A stretch of 64,000 bases of DNA. Source: Paragonimus westermani. Its lineage: Eukaryota; Platyhelminthes; Trematoda; Plagiorchiida; Troglotrematidae. Location: contig QNGE01003722.1 of the NCBI GenBank assembly GCA_008508345.1, positions 1 through 64,000 on the forward strand, given 5' to 3'. A model generated the notes under the pieces. It worked only from the letters and a program-made list of their open reading frames with translations, made no database searches and was not told where the DNA came from. A program made the translations under genes and the position numbers. Shown here piece after piece: positions 47,532 through 60,062 of the stretch. Position 1 is the stretch's first letter. Every line of letters starts with the position of its first letter.

Positions 47532-48839
47532 TATGGTTCAGTTCAGAAATTATCCTTCAAAAGATAAACGAAAATTACAGGAGTTGGTTTGTACGGAAGA
47601 AGCGAATTAGTGTGGAAATCGGTTGCTTATATACCACCAAATAGGAAAACATACTCACTCTAAATTGGAGATTGCTCACATGAACAAAAATTACGGAGGA
47701 GCGAATACTTGAGTTTGGAAAGAGAACCAGACAAATGACCAATCAACAGGTCACCACCCATCCAATTAGAATGCCACTCAATCCTTTCTTGACCATTTTT
47801 AACGTGGTGTGGTTGTGTTTTTAATTGGAAAACTTCCTTCCCACGCAAACGTAAGGAAATAAATAATGGCATCCCCACCTTAAGCATGTTCTCATGGGTT
47901 TTTCTCATGAATCAAGGCTAATTCAGTTCTAAAGCCATCCGTTAAGTGTGTAGTGGTAATAACTATTACTGGCTTGTGATCTTAAGAATTAACATTGATC
48001 TTTACTCCGAAGAAACGTACTTTTTTCAAATTAGTTTCAATAGCACGTGTGAATAAAAAAGGTTTATTGTTAGGAACACTTACGACCATTTTCTAAGAAG
48101 AATCACAACGTTCGACGTTGCATTGTGAGTCTGTCAACTATGACCCGGTTTCTCCTAATTGACTTTGACAGCTCAACGATGAGCTATATGTTCAAAAGCA
48201 CTATTAGTTTGAGCCAGGGTATTATGGCTGTGCTTAGGTAGTATGCTCTTTAGTGTAAATCGGACGGAATAACTCCAAAAAATAAGCCAGAAAGTAACCA
48301 AAGAAGGTCATTGGCTCTCCAATAAACAGTGTCCCTTATACTCATCATGACCAAGTATTATTTTAGTAAGATGTCCGCCTGATCAGAGAGCCGTAGGTTG
48401 CGTTGGTCAGTAAGATCAAATGCCACATAGGGTCGATTCGAATGGCACGCAATTCCAAATATGAATGTCTGATAAGAGCTGATTTATCTGACACCCCGTC
48501 GTGAAAAACTACCACGGAAATTTTTACCAACAGAAAATTTAAAGTACATCTATCTGCCCTGTGCACTGATCTGCATTTATTGTTGGGTAAGCTGGACATA
48601 CCGCAGACTACTGCCTCACGGTAAAGCTGATTAACGTTTGACTTTCCATTCACATGCGCAGTAAAGTCACTCAGGCTGACCAACACGAACATCGGACCTC
48701 GATTAACCCAATTCATTGAGAATCGGTTAATCTGAGCTGTCTGCCTGGAGCTAATTAAAAGTGTTTGTCATTGTCAAAACTCGAGTTTTATTCTGTCTAT
48801 CTTGATTCAAAAGCAAGCAATTCATCCCCAAAACCATTA
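47532..48839. other. 5' flank of the EGF-domain ORF, no further gene recognised
   Basis: Minus frames 47660-47908 (82 codons) and 48363-48716 (117 codons) are on the same strand as the EGF ORF, but I recognise no domain or splice pair in them. Confidence 0.3.
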
Positions 48840-48917
48840 TCAAGTTGACCATCACTCACATTTGATCGCAGCGTTCGTATTCAGATAGACTTTCCAGCCA
48901 GCCTCTTTCGAAAACAA

Positions 48918-48962
48918 GCACTAGACTCGAGTTTCGCTCTCATCAGAGCTCATCAGTAGTGC
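48918..48962 (-). ncRNA. hammerhead ribozyme, type I, intact core
   Basis: Sequence and fold as at 40470-40514. Predicted cleavage between 48924 and 48923. On the transcript it would release the tail from the tRNA-headed part, as in Sm-alpha RNAs. Confidence 0.85.
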
Positions 48963-48969
48963 ATATCCT

Positions 48970-49040
48970 TGCCACGACCGGGATTTGAACTCCGGCCATT
49001 CCAATCATGAAGCAACCGTGTTGACCACTGCGCCACTGAC
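48970..49040 (-). promoter_or_regulatory. tRNA-like head with RNA polymerase III A and B boxes
   Basis: On the minus strand, A box TGGCGCAGTGG (49035-49025) and B box GTTCAAATCCC (48990-48980) are 34 bases apart. A CCGG/CCGG T-stem flanks the B box. The acceptor ends do not pair, so this is a tRNA-derived promoter, not a tRNA gene. It would drive transcription through the left hammerhead and out of the element to the left. Confidence 0.75.
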
Positions 49041-49147
49041 TTCACAGTAGGCACGATCGAATTGTCACATCTGAACGCTCAACCACTCTCGCTTGTGAAC
49101 AATGATTGGAATGGCCGGAGTTCAAATCCCGGTCGTGGCAAGGATAT

Positions 49148-49192
49148 GCACTACTGATGAGCTCTGATGAGAGCGAAACTCGAGTCTAGTGC
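49148..49192 (+). ncRNA. hammerhead ribozyme, type I, intact core
   Basis: GCACTA 49148-49153, CTGATGA 49154-49160, stem II 49161-49174, GAAA 49175-49178, palindromic stem III 49178-49185, C17 at 49186 with cleavage after it, TAGTGC 49187-49192. CAA upstream and TTG downstream can extend stem I across a GGATAT bulge, the place where loop-loop contacts with stem II usually form. Confidence 0.87.
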
Positions 49193-49770
49193 TTGTTTTC
49201 GAAAGAGGCTGGCTGGAAAGTCTATCTGAATGCGAACGCTGCGATCAACTGTGAGTGATGGTCAACTTGAAAATAAGCCGAATCCCCAACTACTCATCAG
49301 TACTCACAACACCATTCACGATAAGACGTGAATGTCCACGTATTCATGTTGATAAGTTTGGCCTCAATTTTTTTAGAAGAACGTTCGGCTTGCCTGGTCT
49401 GTTCCACGAAGGAATTAGCGCAACAATTTTCGAAACATTATTTGCTGTGCACTTTGTTTTTGCTGAATGAAACTGACTGATGTTATCAAAGTTCGTACTG
49501 GTATTTTATGACAGACAGACTGTTTTCGTTCTTGTTCGAACCCATCAGGTAAAGATTGTCTAAATCGGACGCGAACCGCGTTACAAACAGAGCTCATATC
49601 TACTTGGCCACTAGTTCCATAAGCACTACTTATGAGGGGTTGACAGTCTGAACACCGATACGCGCCAGCTTTGTATGATAAGTACGTACAGTGGAAATGC
49701 TGCTTGAAAAACGTCGATTTGAGAGTGAAATTAGATTAATAATGAGTGATCTTGTTCCGTGCTCTTGCAG

Positions 49771-50065
49771 CCGTGGTCAATGCAAACTGGCAATCCGAGA
49801 TGGACTGTGTCTGTCTCCAATGATGGGTTGCAAAACGAGTAGTAACTCGATCACCCACATGTTTATTCGTCACAGGCGATGCTCATGTAACCGGTGTCCC
49901 GATGGATGGGAGCCTCACCCCGTTGCGCGAAGAGTTGCCGAAACACTACATCATTCACAATCCGTCTGTCTTATATGCCTGAAACTGGTCGTGCAGTGTC
50001 GGTTTAAGAGTGTGTATCAAAGAAATCTTATAAAAAATAACTGTTTCTTTCACTGCATTCTGTGA
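49771..50065 (+). CDS. candidate Cys-rich terminal exon
   Basis: A strong acceptor (CCGTGCTCTTGCAG) at 49770 precedes a frame open to TGA at 50065. It reads GQCKLAIRDGLCLSPMMGCK and HRRCSCNRCPDGWEPHP, with 12 Cys in 97 codons. The same frame is open back to an ATG at 49691, so a short intronless ORF of 124 codons is an alternative. No family recognised. The CSCNRCPDGW cluster suggests a disulphide- or metal-bound fold. Confidence 0.33.
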
Positions 50066-53000
50066 ACAAAGAATTTTTTGTTTCGAAGCAACTGAATGTC
50101 TCATGACAAATGAACAGGGGTTTGGTTGTTGACTGAAGTTTTGGAAGTTTGATTGTTACAGCTGAGACGACACTCACATTTTTAGCAGTTCTCACATTCA
50201 GCATACTTAAGAAAGAATCGATATTCTCAACTTTCGATCTTTTCAAATATCTTTAGTAGTGTGTGTGTGTGTTGTTTTTATGACGAATAAATGAGCTTCA
50301 GTCTGTATTCTGATAGGACGAGTCCATGTTCGGTAAATGGCGTATCCTTCTACGAGAAGAAAACTCAATTTCTCTACTTCTTTTTGAAAGGTTACAGCAA
50401 TATTTATTTGAATGTAAATTCCATAATCATTTGCAAGTTCTGTTCGATTTTTTCACCCAGCTTGCCTAGTACTACTCGACGAGTATTCGGACTGGACTGG
50501 TTTTGGTTTCATAAACTACGTGGAAAGCTAAAACAATATGATCAGTATCAGCTGGATACGTCACGATTATCCTGTTAAATTTTGTAGGCATTTTGACTCA
50601 GATCACTTCACAGCGATTCTCCTCGATCCGGTTTAACAAATGACTGGAGGCTCAGTTGACTTAATCTACTGTACAGCATAGGAGACCGAGTACGTGGGTA
50701 CAAAGTGTTCGGGGACAGGATTTTCACATTCCATACTCATACTCAGAAGGGGTGATGTACTGAACGACACACGTACTATCCTTCTGGAAATTTGCTATTG
50801 ACAGTCTGAGATTGCTCCTCCCTCTGTTGTGATATCGTCTCTGAAAGACGAGTCAATCACTACTGTCCACTCTGTAACATACTGAAGAGTTGTTTGGTTC
50901 CCTGTGTTACAAAATGATCAACCTAACGTTATCTTTCATGCTGGGTTTTAAGTCACGGTCCGCTACGTCAACAGTAAGTATTTCAATTGCTTTGTTTGTC
51001 AGACAACGGAAAACGACGTCTAAAATTGGGAGACACAAACTTACTTACCTCAGTGTGTTGCACAGTCAGTGCTATTCAATATTATATACAAAACTGTAAG
51101 TTACCAACAGTTGGTAAAATGGTCGACAAACTGTTAATTTAAAAGAGGCCCAAATGTGATAAATTTGATTTTCGGTTCCTCAACCAAAGAAGTTGCATAC
51201 CCAAACGCGCCAAGCACTTTACCAGTCAAGTTGAAGAGCCACGTCGGAAGCTCAAAGCTTACATAGTTAGGCTCAGTCATCCAACCACCACGATGCCTAA
51301 AATGTTATCCATAGAATGATTTACAGGCTCGACTACCAGGGCAGAATTCCTTGTGCCGTTTGAGCTGGAGTTCATCAGTCTAGGTTGGGTGTTGTAATTG
51401 TGCTGTCAAACAATAGTTTGTGTGATTTAATCAATTCGAAGCCACCCAGTTCAGTCATAACCCCGAGTTTTAACAATTGGTTTTAACCTTAACTGACCAG
51501 TGTGCCAAAATTTTTGTTAATAATACACTTTCGGTGATAAACACCGGCTTCAGTGGGTTCCAACGTAAATTGACTGAGAAATCATATCGAAACAGTCGAC
51601 CTTCTGAATCACTCGATGGACCTGAGACAGTGAGGCGTTTGAATGACCGATCCTAAATGTGAAATTTCTGGGCTCCTAAACATGTTTTTGTAGCTCACCT
51701 GACAGATTACCTTTCGCGTTTGGGCATGCCGTTCCTGCCGATGTTTTACAATCGAGTCTCTTGGATTACCGTTGGACTATCGCTGCAAACCTACATGTAG
51801 ACGTTGACTCAACTGAATTAAACGTTGCGCCAAGCTGTATTTGAATAACTGGTTGAATTAATTGAGAAAGTTTGTCTCTGTGCGGAAAATTCAACTTAGC
51901 GTTGACACAGACATAAACTGAGTATCCTACCGATGTTTTTATTACGGATTTACTCGTTTGTCGATAGTACACTTGGCGAACTCTAATTTCACATTACGAG
52001 TGATGTTTCGGAGGAACTTCTAAAATCAGGCATGGGAATACCGAACTAGATGCATGATCGACCACTGTATTCACACATAATCTATAGGAATTTTAAGGGA
52101 TGAAAGCTTGTGAACGGTGACAAAAACTGAATGGATCACCTACGCAGATTTCCCGCATCAACAGTCCATGTATCACCATTGAATTCAAATTTCTCGTGTA
52201 TGGCATAGGGACACAATTCAAGGTGGACCGGTTCCAGTAGTTTCAAAGGCCACTGTGCCGTCGAGTGGTACATTGGACTACATGTATATCGAATGGGTCC
52301 CAAATGATACCATGAAATATGATCTTTCTTAAACCGTACAAAATGAAGATGCTGAAATCTATCGGCTCAAGGTGTTCAATCGGAATTTCAGTGATCCCTT
52401 CGTGTTTCATAATCTCTATGATATTTTTGTTTCTTAACTTTCGATCGGACTCGTTTTTATCCTTTCCAACAATTTACCGAGTAAATTCGTCCTTGTTCCG
52501 AAAAATCACTGACCTCTGATTTTCGTCCATTTGATTCATGGTCACTGTACTTAGACTTATATTTGGACGTACCAGAATGATACCATCACCCGCATAGAAT
52601 ACCGTCACCTACTGAATGTGTCTCGTGTTACTCGAACCGTTGTAAGAGTGGTAGTAACAAGTGGTTAAATTTGATACTGATTGCTTCAGAGTATGTTTTG
52701 AAGTCGGTTTTATTTTACTGACCTGGTTAAGACTATCCTCATCTAACACTGACGTCAAACCGGCCGCCTTTACGTTGAACCGGTTGATGTTGCCGTTATA
52801 AACAGAGCAGTTCTCTGAATTTAGGTTTTACGAATATGTCTCTGGGTCAACCGTTATGTTTACCCTGGATTTCCCATCACGTGGGTCATTATTAAATTTG
52901 TCTCCTTCTAAGCCTTGATTCACACGTAAACTGATTTATGCCAGCCATGTGGTTGATGTAGACAAGAATCTAACAGGTTGGTCCTTTGTATTGTCGAGAG

Positions 53001-56000
53001 GTAACCCTCAGTTTCAAGAAGTAACCGCGTGGTGTTGAACAAACCACATTGCCAACAGTAATGATTCAAAAGTAGGGTAACGTGTTCATGTTCACGTTTC
53101 ATCTAGTGCCTAGAACGTAGACCAACGGATGATACTGAGTGTGTCTTTTTTACTAAACATGCTAACAATTTCATTAGCCATGTACACTTGTAATAGCCTG
53201 ATGATATTCTTTTGAATTTTTGCCTCGCTGTTTCATCTTATGCAACATTATCCTTCAGTTTCAACTAGGTACCTCTGTCATCGTTGCCGACATATATTCA
53301 CATTAATATGTGTTGATGCGTATGACATACAAAAGTATCCAACATGTGAACAAAATAGATCGTCGAACGCTTCAATTATTTCCTGACAGGTAAATCGAAT
53401 AAACCATATGGTCCAGTCAAGATTGAATAAAGATCGGTTGGCGATTTAGGTGTGCTGTTGAGAGCCGTGAATTATTTTAATTCATGGAGTTGTGGTTCGG
53501 AATGAAAACAAACACTTTAACTACTCATTACGAATATCCCGCGTAAGGTACTTCGAACGTGTGGTAAGTTCTGTGGAACGAACGACGACAAAAGATTTTG
53601 AAGTTCCTTTGAGTAAAAAGCCTTTCTGCAACAAGTCGTATCACGCACTTTCTAACTAACTGCTTACTAGATAAGTAAAAACTTCTGACGAACAACCAGC
53701 TTTAATTTCCACATCAAAAATATACTTAATAGGAAGGTCATACTGATTTCATATATACCAGTACCACACATCTGCCGTTCACAAGTTGTGAAACAATTAT
53801 CATTTGTAGTCGTGTGCGTGATTTCTAGTCTTTTCCAACGTAAAATCATTAACTGGGTTGGCGACCAAATATTGAGCACATTCCTCAGACAATCAACCAC
53901 TGGCTTCTGAAACCTCTGCCCTCTAGTAGACACTAAACAGATAACGATCTACCACTGTGATCTCCATAGCTAACACTGAGAGTAATACAGGATGGTTAAA
54001 TAGACCAACGTGTATGACTATAGCGTGAGAATAATGACCACATTAGTAAACAAATAAGAATGTAGTGCATTCTTCGACTTAGCTGATTTGTACACAGCTA
54101 GCTTATCTGGGGGTTTATGAGATCCGGTGAAAAGTAATACCTTAGAACTCTTTTGTGTGCTCGCTATGAACAATCATTGGTTCAATTTTGGCTTCATCAC
54201 AGTCACATATTTCTGCCTCCAACTAGACTGCGAAGTACTTTCAATCTTGCGTTGTACCTGTTTACTCCCATCAGATGTCACTTGCAGACCTCATATGACT
54301 ACCAGTCTGAGAAATGATCATCCAAAGACAGCTGCTTGAGGGCGGCTATTTATGGACGGTCAGTAAAAGTTAGAGGAAATCTTGTATCTCAGATATCTTT
54401 TGTTTGGTTAAGTCAACTAGACCCCAGCTGGTGGAGACTTTACTGCGCTTACAGAGGTAATTAACGTTGCAGATTCAGCACACGCTTTCGTTTACTGAGT
54501 GCTACCAAACGAATGCTGCTGCTGTTAATTAACCTACCAAATAAACACCAGCCACCTTTATAAATCGTCAAGCACAAGGTGAACAAGATCATCCTATTAT
54601 GTGACTTCGTTTCCTGTGGATGTATGATACAAACACAGACTTTCGGAAAACCTCCAAAGAGATTAGTAATGAGAGTGACTGTCTAACGCAATACAAACAA
54701 GATGGCTTATAGCGAGGTTAATTCTAACAGGTTAGTAGTTATTCAAGCCCTTTATCAGAAATATATCATTCAGCTTCTGTTTGACTAAATTTTTGTCGGA
54801 TTAGCCTACCACTTAGTTTGCATGTTGTTGGTCGAAGAAATCACACAAGATAACCAGGTATTCTCAAGATATACCTCTTTGGATGTGACCACTCTCTAAT
54901 ATAACTTTGAAGTACAGTTAGTTTTCGGGTACATTTAGTTCATTTTTAGTGGAAACATAAAAACGGCCATATGTTGCACAACCATTTAGGGGAGCTTTTC
55001 ACTATTGGAGAACAAAAAGTAACTGCGGAAGATTTTCAATGTCGTGAAATCGAGAGTTTTGCAAAAACTGTCAAACAGCACCATAAAAATGTCACTAGAC
55101 TTATCAAAGGATTAACAAAAACACTACATCCCCAATAAAACTTTGCAAGCGTAATCAAAAGTGACAGTAACCATCAGACTACTGCACACTTTTAATCATG
55201 AAACGTTATTGTCATACCAAGCATAACACATATAACGTAACAATGTAACGCATATTGCACAATTATGTATACAACAAGCAAGAGCAATTCAAGTGCTAAT
55301 CTAAAGTCAATGAATTAGCTGCGGTTATGAGGGCGTGAAAAAATAACTGGAGACAGTACAGCCACATTGTACGATGCTGTCTGCTCAGCTTAACTGATAG
55401 AAACCAAATCTTTCTTAACAGCATGTGTGAAAGATTTCATTTTCAAGTTACGTGCTAACCATACGGAACTAATTTGAAAGTTGAAGACAGCATCGATCAT
55501 ACCGAGACAAACTGTTTCTTTGCACCAGCATCTTTAATCAACAGGTAGTGTCGCATTAGACCGACTTGACTGAAACCTTTCAAGAGAGTTGACTTCTTTA
55601 GTTTCTTACGGGTTAATGCGTTCAATATGCGAAATTACAATCTATAAACTTTGGACAGTTTATATTCCCTTGATTATGTTTTTGGATCAGACCTGCAGCC
55701 GAAAAGTCAAACGAGGACAAAACAAAACGTGATGCGCTAACCACACGGCAAATTGGACTTAATTAGCAAGAGCCTTCAACACGTTAAGCAAATCTACCCA
55801 GCGGAATGATTTTTGTTTTGAATACTCCAATGCCTGTTTATGGTTTATTGTCATGAACTGCAATCCAATCGTTTTAAACAGGGCTGATTAGATCTAATGC
55901 GTTTGTGTACTTTCAACGTAGATTGATGTGAATAATTACGATGACCCTCATAAGAAGGCGTCCAGCCTTCCATTAGTAAATCACGTGAGGCAAATGTTGA

Positions 56001-58960
56001 CTCAGGCTGTCTTGCAGTACATCATGCTGGTTCAGCAATTCAATGTTTTCCTGCGGTTTTTAGATTTTCATCAACCAAACCTTCCAAATCAGTTTACTTA
56101 TGGAGTGAAAAGTTTTCAACACACTGATTACTTTCAGGCTACGATCGTTAAGTTAATAAACACCTAGTGTTTTTAGCAATTCTGTATCTCTAGTCACAAA
56201 GCGATAATATTTCACCATGTGGTGGGTTCCAATATGCTCTTATGAAAAGGCCAATGCTATTTTGTAAGAAAGATTATGAACTATATTGCCAGTGGCAGTA
56301 ACCTCGTGATCTACTAGATGTAAGATTGGATCACACTGACGCTTGCTCATAGTTCTCGACACAGAGTCCTTACAGTACTGATCACATCTAGTTGAGTTGG
56401 AACAACAGTCCACCAACTCGGTGGTGGTCACTAAGATCATCTGATTGAAAGAACCTTTTTGAACATCATTTAGAGAATTCATGGAGGTCTCTCAGTGTAG
56501 AGGTTAATCACAAGTAGCTGCTTGAAATCAGCCTGGGAAGGTGCTACCGTAAAGAATAAATCTGAAGGCGATATAGTAAACCTATCAAATACTGAAGGGA
56601 TACAGAAAGATGAGATCTTTCTGGAAAATTTATTTATAGTTAAATGTTTTACCAGCAGAGAAGACAAGTAAACTACGGCTTTTCATTTAACTGCTCTAAT
56701 AGTTTATAGGAGGCAGTTGTTGATATCTGCACAATATAAACCTGCCCTCCGACAGTTCACAGACGGATTCTGTTCAGGCGGGATGTACAGTGGTACGAGT
56801 AACCTACTACATTGAATTTAAAGTAAAACAGGCTTTTTCATAAATGGTTATTCCGAAATAAGACTAAAATCAAATTTGACATGAAAACACTGCAGGTAAC
56901 TGCGATTAGCACGGTACTTCGGTTGCAATGATCACGCTGGGGACACAATATTGGTTGTCATGGTTTTAGTCAACACAGCCTAATTGACGGCCAGAATTTC
57001 AGAGCTCGAATTCCGTAACAACACCATAAACAACCTGATCGGATGGACGGTGTGACCTCTCTCCTGGGTTTGCTTTGCAAGTGATAATCTCTTGACAGGA
57101 TGGAAAAAGAAATGGCCCATGTTCGATGAGTGTCGCCGCACTGAAATCAAAGTGATTGCTAATCTGCCTCTATACCAGGGACCAAACAACGCAGCACCTA
57201 TATCCCACCTTATTTGGAGCCCTAGTATGGCTTGTGCTCATGTTGCTTGATGCTATTTACCGTATCAAATTAACTCCAGCATCGTGTGCATGGTTGTAAA
57301 AAATGTTTGCTTTAGTTTTGTTTATTTACCTCGTCATTTAATAGAAGAAAATGAAAAGCCATTGTGACAATATCCAAACACATATGGAATCTTTGCCACT
57401 TTAATTGCGTGTCACATCAGCAAAATCTAAAGCATATCGTGAGTAAGAATTTCTGATTTATGTTTGTGACAGAATTATGTAACAATGCTGAGTTTCACAG
57501 CACGCCGTCGAATTGAAATGTGCCATGAAACAAAAATGAGTTAAATCACCTCTCATAGTCCTTGATTCACCTAATACAGAGCAGCCGAAAAATTCCAAAA
57601 GGAGAGAGATCATCCGTTCCGTTAGCTTTCTGCACATAATAACGTGCTATGGTCTTTCTTTGTGTTGTTGCCAACACTATAACGCGTTTCAGAGGGATTT
57701 GGAGTACCCTTTTATGCATCTGTCTAATCTGGTTCGATCCGCAAATTGTGCCCCCTCGCCTCTGCAACAAACGCAGTACAGTAGAACGTCACTATGAGGA
57801 CCAGTCATCCGGTTCGGTTAAATAGCGCTATCAGGTGAGTTGTAGCTAGTAGACAGCAAATTGCTAAATGAAAGAAAACCCTGTCATACAACACTTGCCG
57901 GTTTACCGGTCACAAAAATACAAACAATTCCAACGCATATCAAACAGTAAACTGAAAGGAAACCCGCACTCGTTTAACACTATTTACTTTAATTCTGATA
58001 CGCCCGAAGACTCACTTCTTCGATTAAAAGTTCGTATATGGCAGCCTAGATGATAGTCGATGACCTCACTCTTAGTCAAAGGAAAACTATCTGTTGGCTT
58101 CAACTCACACCGTATTCGTCAGTTTCAGATAAGTGCAGTTCAACTTACATCGGGTGACAGACACTTAAATACTGTGATGAAGGAACATTTATCGTAGGGC
58201 ATTCACGACGTAAATCCGTAGCCTAATTTATTTGCTTTCTGCTTATTCGACTCTTCTGCTTTGTCACTCGCCATAAACAAAATAACCACATGTCATCAGG
58301 ATATGTTGGCGTCAACACTTAGGACTGCAATATGTTGCCGTAATACATGCTTTTTATTCCACAGAGGACGTCCTGATTAGTTGTTTCAAGTCAGTATTAG
58401 GTAAACAACAACAACTATACTAACCATTACTTGCACCAACTTATCGTTCGCAACTGCAACGCTGTCTAAAAATTCGAGGTAAATGGAGTTTCCACCTAGT
58501 TTCGAAAAGTATCGTTGAAAATTGCACCGATCCACAGATTTTAATGAATCGGGGTCAAAAGGCACAACCAAACTGCAATTGCATTACTAACCACAAAATT
58601 CAGCACCTGGGGTTTCCATGATAGAACGTGTGGGTGAAACCCGGTTGGTACGCATGCCTAGAAACGCGTACCAAGAAATCAGTTGTGTGAACCCAGCGGA
58701 CGCTGACTAAAAAGCACATATTAATAAGGCTGTGTTGCCTTTTAAAATTATACACAAAGCTTAGAATTCAATTGAACTAAGAGTTCTGCACTTTTATCAC
58801 CTTTTATGAATAGTTTTAAGTTATTTTCTTCACTGCACTCACTAATCTTATATGAACTGCTAGTTACTGTTGTTTGTACTGGAGATGCAATACAAAATGG
58901 TAGCCTTCACACCTACCCTTCTTTTTACTTCCGTGTTCAAGTGTATGAACAGAACTTATA
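50066..58960. other. no recognised gene
   Basis: The longest stretch without a call. Frames of 60-95 codons occur on both strands. A GT run of 14 bases lies at 50259-50272. A first-exon-like start MINLTLSFMLGFKS before a GTAAGT at about 50,971 and the minus frame 56,240-56,482 are the only mildly suggestive items. No element of the hammerhead family was found. Confidence 0.35.
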
Positions 58961-59009
58961 CAAATATATATACACGTATATATATATATGTATATATACA
59001 TATATATAA
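58961..59009. repeat. TA-rich microsatellite, self-complementary
   Basis: Imperfect (TA)n interrupted by AC and GT pairs, so that parts fold back on themselves. Length-variable in most genomes. Confidence 0.8.
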
Positions 59010-59992
59010 AGACTCATTATACGCGCAGCGGATATAAAACAAACTGAGTTTTCTCCATAGACACCAATGAATGTTTTGTATTCAATCATCTGCACAGTAT
59101 GGAAAGCTGTCTAGAAAATGCCATGTGGTACAGCCATATGAAAAGTTTTACACGACAAACTGTGCGTGATTTGTACGAGCTTCACCACCCGATGCTATTT
59201 TTGCGCCCACATTACACACCTTAACTGTCGAAGTCCCAACCAAAACGATTGTTAGCACTCATTGTTGAATTATCATTTGGTTCATCTGAGGTTTCAAGTA
59301 ATCGCTTCTGTGTGGTGTTATAATGTGCTTTAGATCCTAGAGAATGAACGGCATTATTGAGGAAAAAGCCACTGCTCATCTAGTGATTTTGTGGAAAGTT
59401 TTGATGACCCAGCTGGTATAAGCACTCCAGTTTTACGCTCTTATATATTCCATTCAAAAGAATATCACAGTAGCTCAATTGACGAGGTTGTTTTGAGTGC
59501 AGTTTGGTGATTGTATACTGTGAGGATAGCATCCATAGTTAGGCTGAGCTACTACAATGTTTGTTTGTATCCTTAAATGTGATGATATTACCCTATCCGA
59601 AAGCACATCTAAGCCAGCCTGTGGCAACAGATCTCCAGTTCCCATTTTGAATTGTATTATTTATAAAATAAAATCAGTCATATGAAACCTTCATTGATTG
59701 CGATAGTATTTACATGATACGAAGGGCGTGATATCGCGTTTTGATCAGCATTCTCCTCTTGCACGCCAGCTGCACTTCGTTCAAAATACAGTAGACACTA
59801 AATCAATCAGTCAGAAGACCTGGTTTTATGGAAGAAAGGTATAACCTGATCTAACAAAGAGGCCCTGGAAATATTAAACGTGCATGGATTGTGTCATTGC
59901 ATTACCGACTTAAAGCACCTGTCAACCGAAAGTGTCTGGGATTCTATGAGGAATGCATGCTGCAATGTAGCCTCCCGTAGACTTTCTTTCAG
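59010..59992. other. no recognised gene
   Basis: No domain, repeat or RNA gene seen. Confidence 0.4.
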
Positions 59993-60062
59993 ATGATTTT
60001 AGGCGACAAATTTCCAAAATTTAACCTAACTCCGTTAGATCACTTAGTTGTCGAGCCATGTT
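59993..60062 (+). CDS. weak candidate exon, 70 nt
   Basis: Strong acceptor (ACTTTCTTTCAG) and strong donor (GTGAGTAA) around a frame reading MILGDKFPKFNLTPLDHLVV. The start is faintly like 1-Cys peroxiredoxins (xLGDxFPxF). No downstream peroxiredoxin motif was found in the window, so no function is assigned. Confidence 0.22.

Larger units (their letters stand above)
48840..49302. mobile_element. palindromic hammerhead/tRNA element, most complete copy
   Basis: The arms 48840-49008 and 49102-49270 are 169 bp each, gapless and almost perfectly complementary. The 93-bp loop (49009-49101) is the head of the left, minus-strand unit. That unit is complete at its 5' end: upstream segment, A box, B box, hammerhead and tail up to GGTCAACTTGA. 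The right, plus-strand unit starts at ATGATTGG inside the tRNA-like part and has the full 3' end to CATCAGTA. So the left unit has the head and lacks the last 30 bases, and the right unit is the reverse. A target-site duplication is not clear (AAACCATT / ACACCATT at best). Confidence 0.87.

Noticed and set aside
48970..49040. Functional tRNA gene
   Set aside because: A and B boxes are good but the acceptor ends do not pair and no anticodon arm forms cleanly, so it is a tRNA-derived promoter.
50450..50530. Further PLE endonuclease (PSLPSTTRRVFGLDW)
   Set aside because: Only the TTRR string fits; the C.C and YIG parts before it and EH after it are not convincing.
59993..60062. 1-Cys peroxiredoxin first exon
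   Set aside because: MILGDKFPKF is suggestive but the catalytic PVCTTE region was not found on the plus strand downstream.
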